A stretch of 25,000 bases of DNA from positions 1 to 25,000 of the forward strand of contig NZ_CP021081.1 of NCBI RefSeq assembly GCF_003444775.1, written 5' to 3'. The stretch is from Deinococcus ficus. Its GTDB lineage: Bacteria; Deinococcota; Deinococci; Deinococcales; Deinococcaceae. Positions 12,850 to 23,300 of the stretch are shown here, in pieces; the first letter of the stretch is position 1; each line of letters starts with the position of its first letter. A program made the translations under genes and the position numbers. The notes below the pieces were generated by a model that had not been told where the DNA came from, ran no database searches, and saw only the letters and a program-made list of their open reading frames with translations.

Positions 12850-13125
12850 TTATTTCCGGACGAGCTTCTCGGTGTAGGGCAGCAGGGCGAGCTGGCGCGC
12901 GACCTTAATGGTCTGCGCGATGCGGCGCTGGTGCTTGGTCGAGAGGCCCGTGCGGCGGCGGGGGAGGATCTTGCCCGTGTCGCTGATGAAGCGGCGGAGC
13001 ATTTTCACGTCTTTGTAGTCGGTGATTTCCAGTTCTCCGATGGAGAACGGATCAACCTTGGGCTTGCGGGGACGCTTGGGTCCCTTGCCGCGCGGCTTGC
13101 GCTCGGCGTTGTTGCCTTGGGTCAT
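12850..13125 (-). CDS. rpsR: 30S ribosomal protein S18
   Basis: S18 binds the small-subunit platform with S6. The 91-residue protein has a basic, disordered N-terminus of about 25 residues ([15 protein letters not shown]) and the family core [20 protein letters not shown]. The S18 signature [25 protein letters not shown] follows as consecutive parts near residues 60-84. It is the third gene of the operon, 46 bases after ssb. Confidence 0.96.
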   Translation of the reverse strand: MTQGNNAERKPRGKGPKRPRKPKVDPFSIGELEITDYKDVKMLRRFISDTGKILPRRRTGLSTKHQRRIAQTIKVARQLALLPYTEKLVRK

Positions 13126-13171
13126 GGAGAATTCCTCGTGCCTGCGCGCCTGCTGGTCCTGAAGTCAGGGC

Positions 13172-14062
<891 letters not shown>

Positions 14063-14153
14063 GACTGGGTGCTCCTTTGTTGCTGGCGATTGAGTCCGGG
14101 GACTCGTACTGGGGGTGCTTGCTTGCTTGCGTTGGCCTTTGCAGGTTGACCGG

Positions 14154-14183
14154 AGTATAACAAGCTGCGGCTCGTTACGTCAA
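14154..14183 (-). promoter_or_regulatory. Promoter of ssb inside the rpsF operon
   Basis: On the minus strand TTGACG (14183-14178) and TATACT (14159-14154) are separated by 18 bases. The predicted start near 14147 gives a leader of about 85 bases, containing a GCAAGC-type tandem repeat. It lets ssb, rpsR and rplI be transcribed without rpsF. Confidence 0.75.
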
Positions 14184-14191
14184 TACCGTAA
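14175..14191. promoter_or_regulatory. RDRM (DdrO operator) over the ssb -35 box
   Basis: On the minus strand this reads TTACGGTATTGACGTAA, matching 13 of 17 positions of the RDRM palindrome TTATGTCATTGACATAA. Its right half contains the -35 hexamer TTGACG, so a bound DdrO repressor would block RNA polymerase. Radiation or desiccation relieves DdrO repression through the protease PprI/IrrE (established in Deinococcus); ssb is a known RDRM gene. Confidence 0.8.
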
Positions 14192-14216
14192 AGGTGCGGT
14201 CCCGGCAAACGGGGCC

Positions 14217-14525
<309 letters not shown>

Positions 14526-14652
14526 GATTCACCTCCTTGACGCGTCCACTGGCAGGGTCGGGCCTCGCCGGGCAGCGCAACTCACCACACTACCAGACTC
14601 CGCCCCCCATGACCAGAGCTGCCCGGCCGATGCCCCCGGGAAGCCCGTCCCG

Positions 14653-14658
14653 TACCCT
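14653..14658 (+). promoter_or_regulatory. -10 element for a leaderless DinB-like transcript
   Basis: TACCCT ends five bases before the ATG at 14664, and no Shine-Dalgarno is present. Geometry matches the TAnnnT leaderless promoters at 7943 and 19703 in this window. Confidence 0.55.
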
Positions 14659-14663
14659 GGGGC

Positions 14664-15173
14664 ATGACCGATACCCCCGGCACGGCCGAGCCGCAGCACC
14701 CGATCGACGGCATCCTCGACATCCTGAAAGAAGCGGTGGAAGGCGGCACGCCCGGCCAGCCCACCTCGTTCCTCGACGGCACCAGGGCTGACGGCAGCGG
14801 CAATCACGGCCTGCTCGCCACCGTGGACGGCCTCAGCGCCGCGCAGGCCAGCCAGGACGTGCACGGCACCAGCGTCGCCGGACAGGCGCGGCACACCGCC
14901 TTCCACATGGAGGTGATCGTCGCCTGGGAACGCGACGGCCAGCGCGGCCCCTTCGACTGGAAAGGCAGCTTCCACCCCGCGCAGGTCAGCGACAACGAAT
15001 GGACCGAGCTGCGCGCCCGGGTCCGGTCCGCCTACGAGGCTCTCGTCACCTTCGCCCGCAGCCAGAAGGACCAGCCCGTCACCGGCGACCTGACCGGCGG
15101 CCTCAGCGGCGGTGTCGCGCACGTCACCTACCACCTGGGCGCCATCCGGCAGCAGCTCAAGGTCGTGGAGTGA
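14664..15173 (+). CDS. DinB-like (DfsB superfamily) protein
   Basis: The 169-residue protein looks like a four-helix DinB-fold protein, a superfamily of metal-binding proteins that includes thiol-dependent S-transferases and stress-induced proteins. Metal ligands are suggested by the histidines in RHTAFHMEVI (residues about 76-85) and by HVTYHLGAIRQ, with H153 and H157. The helical stretch WTELRARVRSAYEALV between them fits the fold. No membrane segment is present. It is the first of three genes joined by 4-nt overlaps. Deinococcus has expanded this superfamily; the substrate cannot be read from sequence. Confidence 0.8.
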   Translation: MTDTPGTAEPQHPIDGILDILKEAVEGGTPGQPTSFLDGTRADGSGNHGLLATVDGLSAAQASQDVHGTSVAGQARHTAFHMEVIVAWERDGQRGPFDWKGSFHPAQVSDNEWTELRARVRSAYEALVTFARSQKDQPVTGDLTGGLSGGVAHVTYHLGAIRQQLKVVE

Positions 15174-15751
15174 CGCCCTCACCCCTCCAGGTGAGCATCG
15201 GCGCCGGCGAGCAGCAGTGGGACGGCTGGACGCCCACCCAGAAAGCCGACCTGAACCTGCTGGACCCTGAATCCTTCGCGCGCTGGTTCGGGGACCGCCG
15301 CGCCGACGCGCTGCTGTGCGAACACGTCTGGGAACACCTCACCGAGGAAGAAGGCCGCGCCGCCGCCCGTCTGTGCTTCCGCTACCTGACCCCCGGCGGG
15401 TGGCTGCGCGTCGCCGTCCCCGACGCGAACTTCCCCGACCCGGAGTACCAGCGGACCGTGCAGGTCGGCGGCCCCGGCCCGGCCGACCACCCCGCCGCCG
15501 ACCACAAGGTCGTGTACGACCACCGCCGGCTCACCGCCGTCTTCCAGGAGGCCGGCTTCGAGGTCGAGCTCCTGGAGTACTGCGACGACACCGGACAGTT
15601 CCACGCGCACCGCTGGGACCCGCAGACCGGCCCCATCTACCGCTCCCTGGCCCTCGACCACCGCAACGAGGCCGCCCGGCAGGGCCGCGGCCCCCCCGGC
15701 TTCGTGTCCCTGATCCTCGACGCCCGCCGGCCCACGGAGCCCCCCGCATGA
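15170..15751 (+). CDS. SAM-dependent methyltransferase, COG4627-like
   Basis: The 193-residue protein begins with GTG 15170, sharing GTGA with the upstream stop, a typical translational-coupling overlap. A class I methyltransferase is suggested by the N-terminal SIGAGEQQWDGW (a variant of the glycine-rich SAM loop). It also has the post-motif II signature LLCEHVWEHLTEEEGRAAA and motif LTPGGWLRVAVPDANF. Then VVYDHRRLTAVFQEAGFEVELLEY follows. The SAM loop is less canonical than GxGxG (GAG only). The substrate is unknown. It sits between the DinB-like and GNAT genes. Confidence 0.8.
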   Translation: MTPSPLQVSIGAGEQQWDGWTPTQKADLNLLDPESFARWFGDRRADALLCEHVWEHLTEEEGRAAARLCFRYLTPGGWLRVAVPDANFPDPEYQRTVQVGGPGPADHPAADHKVVYDHRRLTAVFQEAGFEVELLEYCDDTGQFHAHRWDPQTGPIYRSLALDHRNEAARQGRGPPGFVSLILDARRPTEPPA

Positions 15752-16677
15752 CCGTCCGCCCCTTCCAGCCCACAGACGCGCCCGCCTGGGTGGGCCTGAC
15801 CAACCGCGTCCTGAACCGGCACACCACCCTGGACGCCTGGCAGGCGGACGAAACCCGCCGCCCCCCGGACCGCCTCCACTGCCGCTGGGTGACCGAACAG
15901 GACGGAAGCGTGGTGGGCACCGCCGCCCTGTACGAGTGGGCCTTCGCCCCGCCCGGCTACCTGCACGCCCAGGTGCTCGTGCACCCGGCCGCCCGCCGCC
16001 AGGGCCGCGGCGCCGCGCTGGCCGCCCGGCTGCTGGCCACCGCCCGCGAGACCGGCGCGGCCGGCCTCCAGGCGGACGTGAGCGACGCCGCCCCGGACAG
16101 CCTCCGCTGGGCGCAGGCGCGCGGGTTCGTGCACGCCGCGCACCGCTTCACCTCCGAACTGGACCTGCGCACCTTCGACCCCGGCCCCTTCCAGCCCCGC
16201 CTGGACCGCGTGACCGAGCAGGGCGTCACCATCACCGACCTCGCCGGCGCCGACGAGGCCGCGCTGGACCGCTACCTGAACTTCGTCGCGGACCGCCTCC
16301 CGGACACCCCGGACCTCGCCGGCCACCCCCGCTGGCCCCTCGCGCAGGTCCGCGAAACCCTGCACCTGGACCGCGACCCGCGCCCGGAATGGCTGGTGCA
16401 GGCCCTCGCTCCGGACGGCACACTCCTCGGCATCAGCGCCCTGGTCCACTACCGCGACATGGCGTACAACGAATTCACCGCCGTGCACCCTCAGGCGCGC
16501 GGACGCGGCCTGGCCCTGCCCATGAAACTCCACGCCATCCGCCGCGCCCAGGAGGCCGGGCTGCGCACCATGCGCACCAACAACCACAGCCGCAACGCCC
16601 CCATGATCGCCGTGAACGACCGCCTGGGCTTTGTCCGGCAACCCGGCCGCTTCGAGCTGCACCTGCCCCTGCGATAG
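15748..16677 (+). CDS. Tandem GNAT-family N-acetyltransferase
   Basis: The 309-residue protein contains two GNAT-like halves. The first (about 1-145) carries the acetyl-CoA loop region VLVHPAARRQGRGAALAARLL. The second (about 155-309) carries FTAVHPQARGRGLALPMKLHAI and then RTNNHSRNAPMIAVNDRLGFV, the typical C-terminal GNAT signature. GNAT enzymes acetylate amines such as antibiotics, polyamines or protein N-termini; the substrate is not evident. The ATG at 15748 overlaps the preceding stop (ATGA). It is followed by a strong bidirectional hairpin. Confidence 0.9.
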   Translation: MTVRPFQPTDAPAWVGLTNRVLNRHTTLDAWQADETRRPPDRLHCRWVTEQDGSVVGTAALYEWAFAPPGYLHAQVLVHPAARRQGRGAALAARLLATARETGAAGLQADVSDAAPDSLRWAQARGFVHAAHRFTSELDLRTFDPGPFQPRLDRVTEQGVTITDLAGADEAALDRYLNFVADRLPDTPDLAGHPRWPLAQVRETLHLDRDPRPEWLVQALAPDGTLLGISALVHYRDMAYNEFTAVHPQARGRGLALPMKLHAIRRAQEAGLRTMRTNNHSRNAPMIAVNDRLGFVRQPGRFELHLPLR

Positions 16678-16779
16678 ACGACCGACGGGCCGCACAGATC
16701 CTCTATGGGGCTGGACAAAGTTCTCGGATGAGTCAGGCACGGTGTTGCCGGGTCTCGATAGCAGACATCTGCCTTAAAG

Positions 16780-16825
16780 GGACGGGCGCCTCAGAGCTCT
16801 AGACCCTGAGGCGCCCGTCCTTCCT
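16780..16825. terminator. Bidirectional terminator between GNAT gene and csaB
   Basis: GGACGGGCGCCTCAG (16780-16794) and CTGAGGCGCCCGTCC (16806-16820) pair perfectly over 15 bases around an 11-base loop. On the plus strand TTCCT follows. On the minus strand CCTTT follows. It serves two convergent genes. Confidence 0.8.
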
Positions 16826-16827
16826 GC

Positions 16828-17811
16828 TCAGTCCCCGAGAGCCCAGTCGAAGCTGTCGCGGGCGCGGGCTTTCATGGCCTGCACGGCCGTCCAGTCGGGC
16901 GCAGTGCGCTGCAGCACCTGCGCACTCAGGGCAGGCGCGTCGAAGAACGTGGGGTGCGTGGGGGCGCCCGCGTCGGCGCAGAAGCCTTGCACCTTCGGGT
17001 CGTAGGCGATCCCGGCGAACGGCACGCCGGCCGCCGCGGCCAGGATTACGGCGTGCAGGCGCACGCCCACGACGAAGCCCGCCCCGGCGATGGCGTCCAG
17101 GGCCGTCTGCGGGTCCCGGGTGCTCAGGACGCGGTCGGCGCCCAGGCTGTGGGCGGCCGCGTCGTCCTGTTCCGGCATGAAACTCAGGGCGATCACGGTG
17201 CGGCCCTCGGCGCGCAGGGCGCGGGTCACCTCGGCCAGGGTGGCGGTGGCGTCCGTGACGTCGCCGCGCGGGGCGAGCACAACCACGTTCGGGTCGGGCG
17301 TGAGGCCGGGGGTGGGCGTGAGCAGCAGGGCCGGGTCGCCGCCGAGTTGTGCCGGAACGCCGAGCTTGCGCAGGGTGTCCACGCTGCCCTGGTCCCGCAC
17401 GATCACCTTCACGCCGGCCAGGGCGCGCTTCACCTTTTCCCCGCCGGCCGGGGAGAGGGGCCCCACGCTCTGGTTGAAGACCACGACGCGCTTGCCCAGC
17501 CGCTTGGCGAGGGCGATGACGGCCAGGTAGTAGGCCAGGGTGCGGCCGCTCGTCTTGTCCTGCAGCAGGCCGCCCCCGCCGGAGAACAGCGCCTGGGCGC
17601 CGGCGACGGCGCGCAGCAGTGCCAGAGGCTGCATCCGCGCGGCACTGTGGCAGCCGCACTCGCGGGTGGTGCCGGCCGGGTCGTTGGAAAGCAGCAGGGG
17701 CTGCACGCCCCGCGCCTGCAGTTCCCGGCTGATCGCCAGGGCGATGGCCTCGTCCCCGGTGTTTCCGAAGCCGTAGTAGCCGCTGACCGTCACGCGTTTT
17801 ACGGCCGCCAT
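16828..17811 (-). CDS. csaB: Polysaccharide pyruvyl transferase CsaB
   Basis: CsaB adds pyruvate ketal groups to the wall polysaccharide to which SLH-domain S-layer proteins bind. The 327-residue protein begins VTVSGYYGFGNTGDEAIALAI (residues 7-27). It then has the family segments ALFSGGGGLLQDKTSGRTLAYY, VVVFNQSVGPL, KVIVRDQGS and VVGVRLHAVILAAAAGVPFAGIAYDPKV. It starts at the ATG 17811, one base after the stop of the DUF5693 gene, with GGAGCT eight bases upstream inside that gene. Deinococcus carries an SLH S-layer protein, so a role in S-layer anchoring is a reasonable inference. It ends before a bidirectional terminator. Confidence 0.92.
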   Translation of the reverse strand: MAAVKRVTVSGYYGFGNTGDEAIALAISRELQARGVQPLLLSNDPAGTTRECGCHSAARMQPLALLRAVAGAQALFSGGGGLLQDKTSGRTLAYYLAVIALAKRLGKRVVVFNQSVGPLSPAGGEKVKRALAGVKVIVRDQGSVDTLRKLGVPAQLGGDPALLLTPTPGLTPDPNVVVLAPRGDVTDATATLAEVTRALRAEGRTVIALSFMPEQDDAAAHSLGADRVLSTRDPQTALDAIAGAGFVVGVRLHAVILAAAAGVPFAGIAYDPKVQGFCADAGAPTHPTFFDAPALSAQVLQRTAPDWTAVQAMKARARDSFDWALGD

Positions 17812-17812
17812 G

Positions 17813-19696
17813 TCAGTTCAGCTCCCGCGGGGCCTGCCCGCCGTTCCAGCCGCCGTAGGTGTTCCAGGTGCGGATCAGCCACTTCAGGACCTCCACCGCG
17901 ATCAGGCCCACCACCAGACCCACGCCCAGCCCGATGAAGGCCCGGGTGGCGCTGATCAGCAGGGGCGTGTGGAAGTGGCTGAAGGTATTCAGGATGCTGG
18001 CCTGTCCCATCACGCCGCCCAGCAGGCCCAGCGCGCCCAGGTAGCCGGGCAGCACGCCCGACAGGCCCACCAGCAGCAGCGGGTGCCCCAGCACCTCCTT
18101 GAAGCGCGGGCGGATGATGGCGTCCTGCAGGTCCTGACGGATCTTCGCCTCGGTGTTGCTCACGCCGACGCTGGACGTGTTCCCGCGCCGCAGGAACGCC
18201 ACCGCGAAGGCCGCGCCGGCCAGCCCCAGGATCAGGAGATCCCCGGTGGAGAACGGCCGACGGAAGAGGTCCTGCGCGGTCCGCCGGATGTCCTGGCGGG
18301 GCAGGAAGCTCAGCAGCACCAAGCCCAGGGGGGCCAGCAGCGTGAGGCCCACTCCGCGGAAGGGGTCGAGACCCAGCATGCTGTCGCGGCTGGCGCCCAG
18401 CGCGGACACGAACAGCACGCCCAGCAGGCTCAGGCCGGTGGCGATGAACCAGTCGGTGATCCGCGCGCGGCGCAGCACGATGCCCAGCGCCGGGAAGGTG
18501 ATCGCGGCGATCAGCGCGAAGGCCGGGAAAGGCTGCAGGCCGTTCAGGGCCAGCGCCCCCAGGCCCGCCAGGCCCGCCACGAGCAGGCCCACGCGCGGCA
18601 GCGGGTAGCTCAGGCCCAGCAGCAGCAGCGCCGCCAGCGGCCCCAGCAGGCTCAGGGCGCGCAGCAGGCTGCTGGGATCGTAGTTGCGGATTTCGGGCGT
18701 GCCGACCTCGATGCCGGCGCGGTCCAGCTGCCCGCCCAGGCGGGTGAGGAACGCGTCCGTCTCCGCCTGCGTGGGGAAGGGCCGCAGGTACAGCAGCCGC
18801 TGCGTGCGCTCCCGCGCGGCCAGGGCGTACTTGCTGGCGACCTCCTCGGGGCTCAGGCGGCCCTGCCAGGTGGCGTTCAGGCTGAACATGCGCGCGGCTG
18901 TGCGGCCCCGGATCAGGTCGTTCAGGCCGGTCTGCCTGGACCCCTCGATCAGGGCGGGCACGCGGTTGCCGAGCTTCTCCCGGATGGCCTGCAGTTGCTC
19001 GGGGTCGCGGGCGCCGATCACCTCGGTGCCGTTGAACGCGATGAACGGCACGTCCGGCCAGTCCGCCCCGACGTTCAGGACCCGCTGGTCGTCGTAGGGA
19101 CGGTACAGGGTCACGTAGCCCTGGGACTTCAGGCTGTCGATGAGCGCCGTGTCGGGCCCGGCCGGCAGGAACCGCGGGTCGATCGGCCACTCGTACCAGG
19201 TCTGCCCGCCGATGGTGCGCTCCTCGATCAACGCCTGGAAGTTGAAGCGTCTGGCGAGGTCCTCCACGGTGCCGGCCTCGATGGACCGCAGGTACGTCTT
19301 CTGCGGGTCGATGCCCGGCAGGTCCGGGTTGCGGGACTTGAGGTCCGCGCCGCTGAGCAGCAGCGCCCGGCCCTTCTGCACGGCCGACCCGACCACGTCC
19401 TCGTACACCGCGACGCCGTTCACGCCCAGCGAGCGGTAGTGCGCGAGCAGCGTCTCCGGGGTCTGCCCGGTTTCCTTGGCCTGCGCGGCCAGGGCGGGGT
19501 AGTCCATGACCAGCGCCACGGTCTTCTCGCTGTTCTCGAAGGCCACCCGGTCGGCGGCCAGCAGCGCGGCCGGCACGGCGCTCAGGGCCAGCACCCCCAG
19601 CAGCAGCGGTTGCAGGCGGTGGCGGGTGGGGGCGGGCAGGCCGTTGGGGGGCAGGGTCAGGTCAGGGTCCGCGGGGGACGGGCGGGAAACGCTCAC
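17813..19696 (-). CDS. DUF5693 family multi-pass membrane protein
   Basis: The 627-residue protein has one N-terminal membrane segment (LLLGVLALSAVPAALLAADR, about residues 31-50). A large extracytoplasmic domain follows, to about residue 345, with SLGVNGVAVYEDVVG and VPFIAFNGTEVIG. The C-terminal half has about eight or nine hydrophobic helices (LLGPLAALLLLGLSYPL onward). This layout and the adjacency to csaB match the DUF5693 family of unknown function, which accompanies CsaB in Gram-positive bacteria. It starts with GTG at 19696. A TAGGAT box ends six bases before it and there is no ribosome site, implying a leaderless mRNA. A role in exporting or modifying the wall polysaccharide is inferred from context only. 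Confidence 0.82.
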   Translation of the reverse strand: MSVSRPSPADPDLTLPPNGLPAPTRHRLQPLLLGVLALSAVPAALLAADRVAFENSEKTVALVMDYPALAAQAKETGQTPETLLAHYRSLGVNGVAVYEDVVGSAVQKGRALLLSGADLKSRNPDLPGIDPQKTYLRSIEAGTVEDLARRFNFQALIEERTIGGQTWYEWPIDPRFLPAGPDTALIDSLKSQGYVTLYRPYDDQRVLNVGADWPDVPFIAFNGTEVIGARDPEQLQAIREKLGNRVPALIEGSRQTGLNDLIRGRTAARMFSLNATWQGRLSPEEVASKYALAARERTQRLLYLRPFPTQAETDAFLTRLGGQLDRAGIEVGTPEIRNYDPSSLLRALSLLGPLAALLLLGLSYPLPRVGLLVAGLAGLGALALNGLQPFPAFALIAAITFPALGIVLRRARITDWFIATGLSLLGVLFVSALGASRDSMLGLDPFRGVGLTLLAPLGLVLLSFLPRQDIRRTAQDLFRRPFSTGDLLILGLAGAAFAVAFLRRGNTSSVGVSNTEAKIRQDLQDAIIRPRFKEVLGHPLLLVGLSGVLPGYLGALGLLGGVMGQASILNTFSHFHTPLLISATRAFIGLGVGLVVGLIAVEVLKWLIRTWNTYGGWNGGQAPRELN

Positions 19697-19702
19697 CCGT
19701 TC

Positions 19703-19708
19703 ATCCTA
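19703..19708 (-). promoter_or_regulatory. -10 element for the leaderless DUF5693-csaB transcript
   Basis: On the minus strand TAGGAT ends six bases before the GTG at 19696. An ATG at 19704 is out of frame. No -35 of note is visible. Confidence 0.5.
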
Positions 19709-19848
19709 AACGCAGAGCCCTGCCTCGGGACCGGCCCGGGGAGTGAGACAGGGACCAGTCGGGAGGCGGCGCGGCAGTTCACCCCGGCACGCTAGGCGGC
19801 CGGGACCCGGCGCGCGTCCGCCCAAAGGTGCAGGGGCGGGCTGCGGGC

Positions 19849-21548
<1,700 letters not shown>

Positions 21549-21892
21549 CTGGACTCCTGGGGTTCTGGGGCGCGCCCGGCAGCTCCGGCACGGCCCTGGC
21601 GGGGCGGGTGCGGGCCCAGGGCGGCGCGACTCCCCGCAGGGTAGCACCGCACCCCGGCGTTCCGGGCGCCCCCGCGCCCTGAAAGAACGCTGTCAGGCCC
21701 GGCACGCCACCCTGAGCGAATGATGAAAGCCCCACCCATTGCCGCCCCGGGCCGACCGCCCGGCCCGGCGCGGTTCCCCGTGGCGGCGCGCAGGGGGCCG
21801 CGGGCCACCTGAGGGCCCGGGCGGCATTCCGGCGGTGACCGGGGCAGCATCACCAAGTACACTGAGTATCAGCTCACAAAGGGGGAGATGGA
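21549..21892. other. Divergent intergenic region, very GC-rich
   Basis: This 344-base gap separates the dehydrogenase gene (minus) from the E3-binding-domain gene (plus). No gene is supported; short open frames here have the composition of chance GC-rich frames. A minus-strand TACCCT (21643-21638) is a weak -10 candidate for the dehydrogenase. The plus-strand promoter is listed separately. No repeat or mobile-element trace was seen. Confidence 0.6.
21835..21863 (+). promoter_or_regulatory. Candidate promoter of the E3-binding-domain gene
   Basis: GTGACC (21835-21840) and TACACT (21858-21863) are separated by 17 bases. The expected start near 21870 gives a leader of about 23 bases ending in an AAAGGGGGAG ribosome site. 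The same GTGACC-N17 arrangement is seen before the kinase gene. Confidence 0.55.
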
Positions 21893-23242
21893 ATGGAACG
21901 CATTGCACCGCTCGCCAAGATCCTGGCAGAAGCGAACGGAATTGACTGGGAGAAACTGAGCGGCACCGGCGAGGGCGGCATGATCGTCGAACAGGACATC
22001 CTCAACTACCTGTCCCGCGTCATGACCGGCGAGGAAGACCCGCCCTCCACCCCCGTGGACGCCCCGCCGCCCGACTGGAACGGCGAGGACATCCCCGGCG
22101 GCGGCATGTTCGACGCCAACATGCTCAAGGGCGCCGGCGTGGAAGAGGACATCGCCACCTTCGTCACCCAGACCCGCCCGGCCGCCAGCAGCGCCCCCAA
22201 CGTGCCCGCCGCCACGCCCACCCGCCTGGAGGAAGAGGACTTCGAGCTGGACGACGAGCCGGTCAGCGCCCCCGCGCCGGTGACCCCTGCCCCTGCGGCC
22301 GCGGCCCCCGTGCTCCCGGTCACCCCGGACCCCGTGCCGGCGCCCGTCACGCCCGAACCTGCCGCCGCACCGGCGACCGCCGCGGCCGGGCTGGGCAGCC
22401 TGCTCTCCCGCCTGTACCACAAGGACCCCCCGGCGCCCCCCGTCACCCCGGAACCCGCCCCCGCGCCCGTGGTGGCCGAAGCGGCCCCGGCTGTCGTGGA
22501 GCCGCCCCGCATCCAGGTGAGTACCCCCGCGTTCACGCCCGCCCCGGTGGCCGAAGTGGCTCCCGTGGCCGTGGCCGAACCGGTTGTCGAGGAACCCGTC
22601 GCCGTGGAGCCCGAGCCGCAGACGGCCGTCATGCCGGAACCGGTCGTGGCCGAGCAGCCCGCCCCCGAAGCCGAGGTCAGCCCGGCCCCGGTCGCGGACG
22701 TCACCGAGCCCACCCCCGAACCCGAGGCACCCTTCGTTCCGGCTCCCCTGGCGCCCGCCGTGGCCGCGCAGCCGCAGGGTGATGCGGTCTGGTTCGGCAC
22801 GTACCTGCGCCGTCAGGTGAACGTGCAGCCCGCCGCCACGCTGGTCGCGCAGCTCACCGAGGCGCTCGACCGTGACGTCACCCTGACCCAGCTGGTCGCC
22901 CGCGCCGCGCAGCGCCACGCCGGGACCCTGGGCCTGAACGGCGTGGCCCTGCACGACCACGCCCGCAGCCAGGCCCTGAGCCTGCCCGGCGGCGCCTTCC
23001 GCGACTACGTGGGCAACCTGGGCGCGGCGTTCGACGGCACCCCGGACCTGCTGATCGTGGACGCCGGGCACTACGGCCTGGATGACCTGCACTACCCGCA
23101 CACCGCGACCCTCAGCGTGGGCCGCGAGGCGAACGGGCAGGCCACCCTGAGCTTCAACGGCAACGCCGACACCGCGCAGGCCGCGCAGTTCCTCGGAATG
23201 ATCGCCGACACCCTGGAAAAACCCATCGTTCTGGTGCTGTAA
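21893..23242 (+). CDS. E3-binding-domain protein with degenerate E2-like C-terminus
   Basis: The 449-residue protein has three parts. Residues 3-41 (IAPLAKILAEANGIDWEKLSG, then TGEGGMIVEQDILNYL) match the peripheral subunit-binding domain that E2 acyltransferases use to bind E3 dihydrolipoamide dehydrogenase. Residues about 50-295 are a Pro/Ala/Val/Glu-rich, probably disordered linker, with two possible helices (MFDANMLKGAGVEEDIATFV and GLGSLLSRLYHK at 166-177). Residues about 298-449 resemble the E2 catalytic domain, especially TATLSVGREANG and AAQFLGMIADTLEKP. The catalytic HxxxDG is replaced by N422-GNA-D426-T427, and there is no lipoyl domain. It is unlikely to be an active acyltransferase. 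A good ribosome site supports the ATG at 21893. Confidence 0.8.
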   Translation: MERIAPLAKILAEANGIDWEKLSGTGEGGMIVEQDILNYLSRVMTGEEDPPSTPVDAPPPDWNGEDIPGGGMFDANMLKGAGVEEDIATFVTQTRPAASSAPNVPAATPTRLEEEDFELDDEPVSAPAPVTPAPAAAAPVLPVTPDPVPAPVTPEPAAAPATAAAGLGSLLSRLYHKDPPAPPVTPEPAPAPVVAEAAPAVVEPPRIQVSTPAFTPAPVAEVAPVAVAEPVVEEPVAVEPEPQTAVMPEPVVAEQPAPEAEVSPAPVADVTEPTPEPEAPFVPAPLAPAVAAQPQGDAVWFGTYLRRQVNVQPAATLVAQLTEALDRDVTLTQLVARAAQRHAGTLGLNGVALHDHARSQALSLPGGAFRDYVGNLGAAFDGTPDLLIVDAGHYGLDDLHYPHTATLSVGREANGQATLSFNGNADTAQAAQFLGMIADTLEKPIVLVL

Positions 23243-23251
23243 CCCAGGCAG

Positions 23252-23291
23252 AAGAAGGCGGCCCGACCAGTCCATGGTCGGGCCGCTTCTT
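23252..23291. terminator. Bidirectional terminator between E3-binding-domain gene and kinase
   Basis: CGGCCCGACCA (23259-23269) pairs perfectly with TGGTCGGGCCG (23275-23285), and AAGAAG/CTTCTT extend the stem with one bulge. T-runs are short on both sides. Confidence 0.7.
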
Positions 23292-23300
23292 GTAAGGGCA

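Noticed and set aside
17810..19795. 661-codon plus-strand frame
   Set aside because: Antisense to the DUF5693 gene, with low-complexity Gln/Arg/Ala composition.
21549..21647. Longer N-terminus for the dehydrogenase-like protein
   Set aside because: The extra residues are Pro/Arg-rich shadow sequence and the ribosome site AGGAGT fits ATG 21548.
22261..22760. Tandem DNA repeats in the linker of the E3-binding-domain gene
   Set aside because: The Pro-Ala-Pro-Val-Glu pattern is low-complexity protein sequence without an exact DNA repeat unit.
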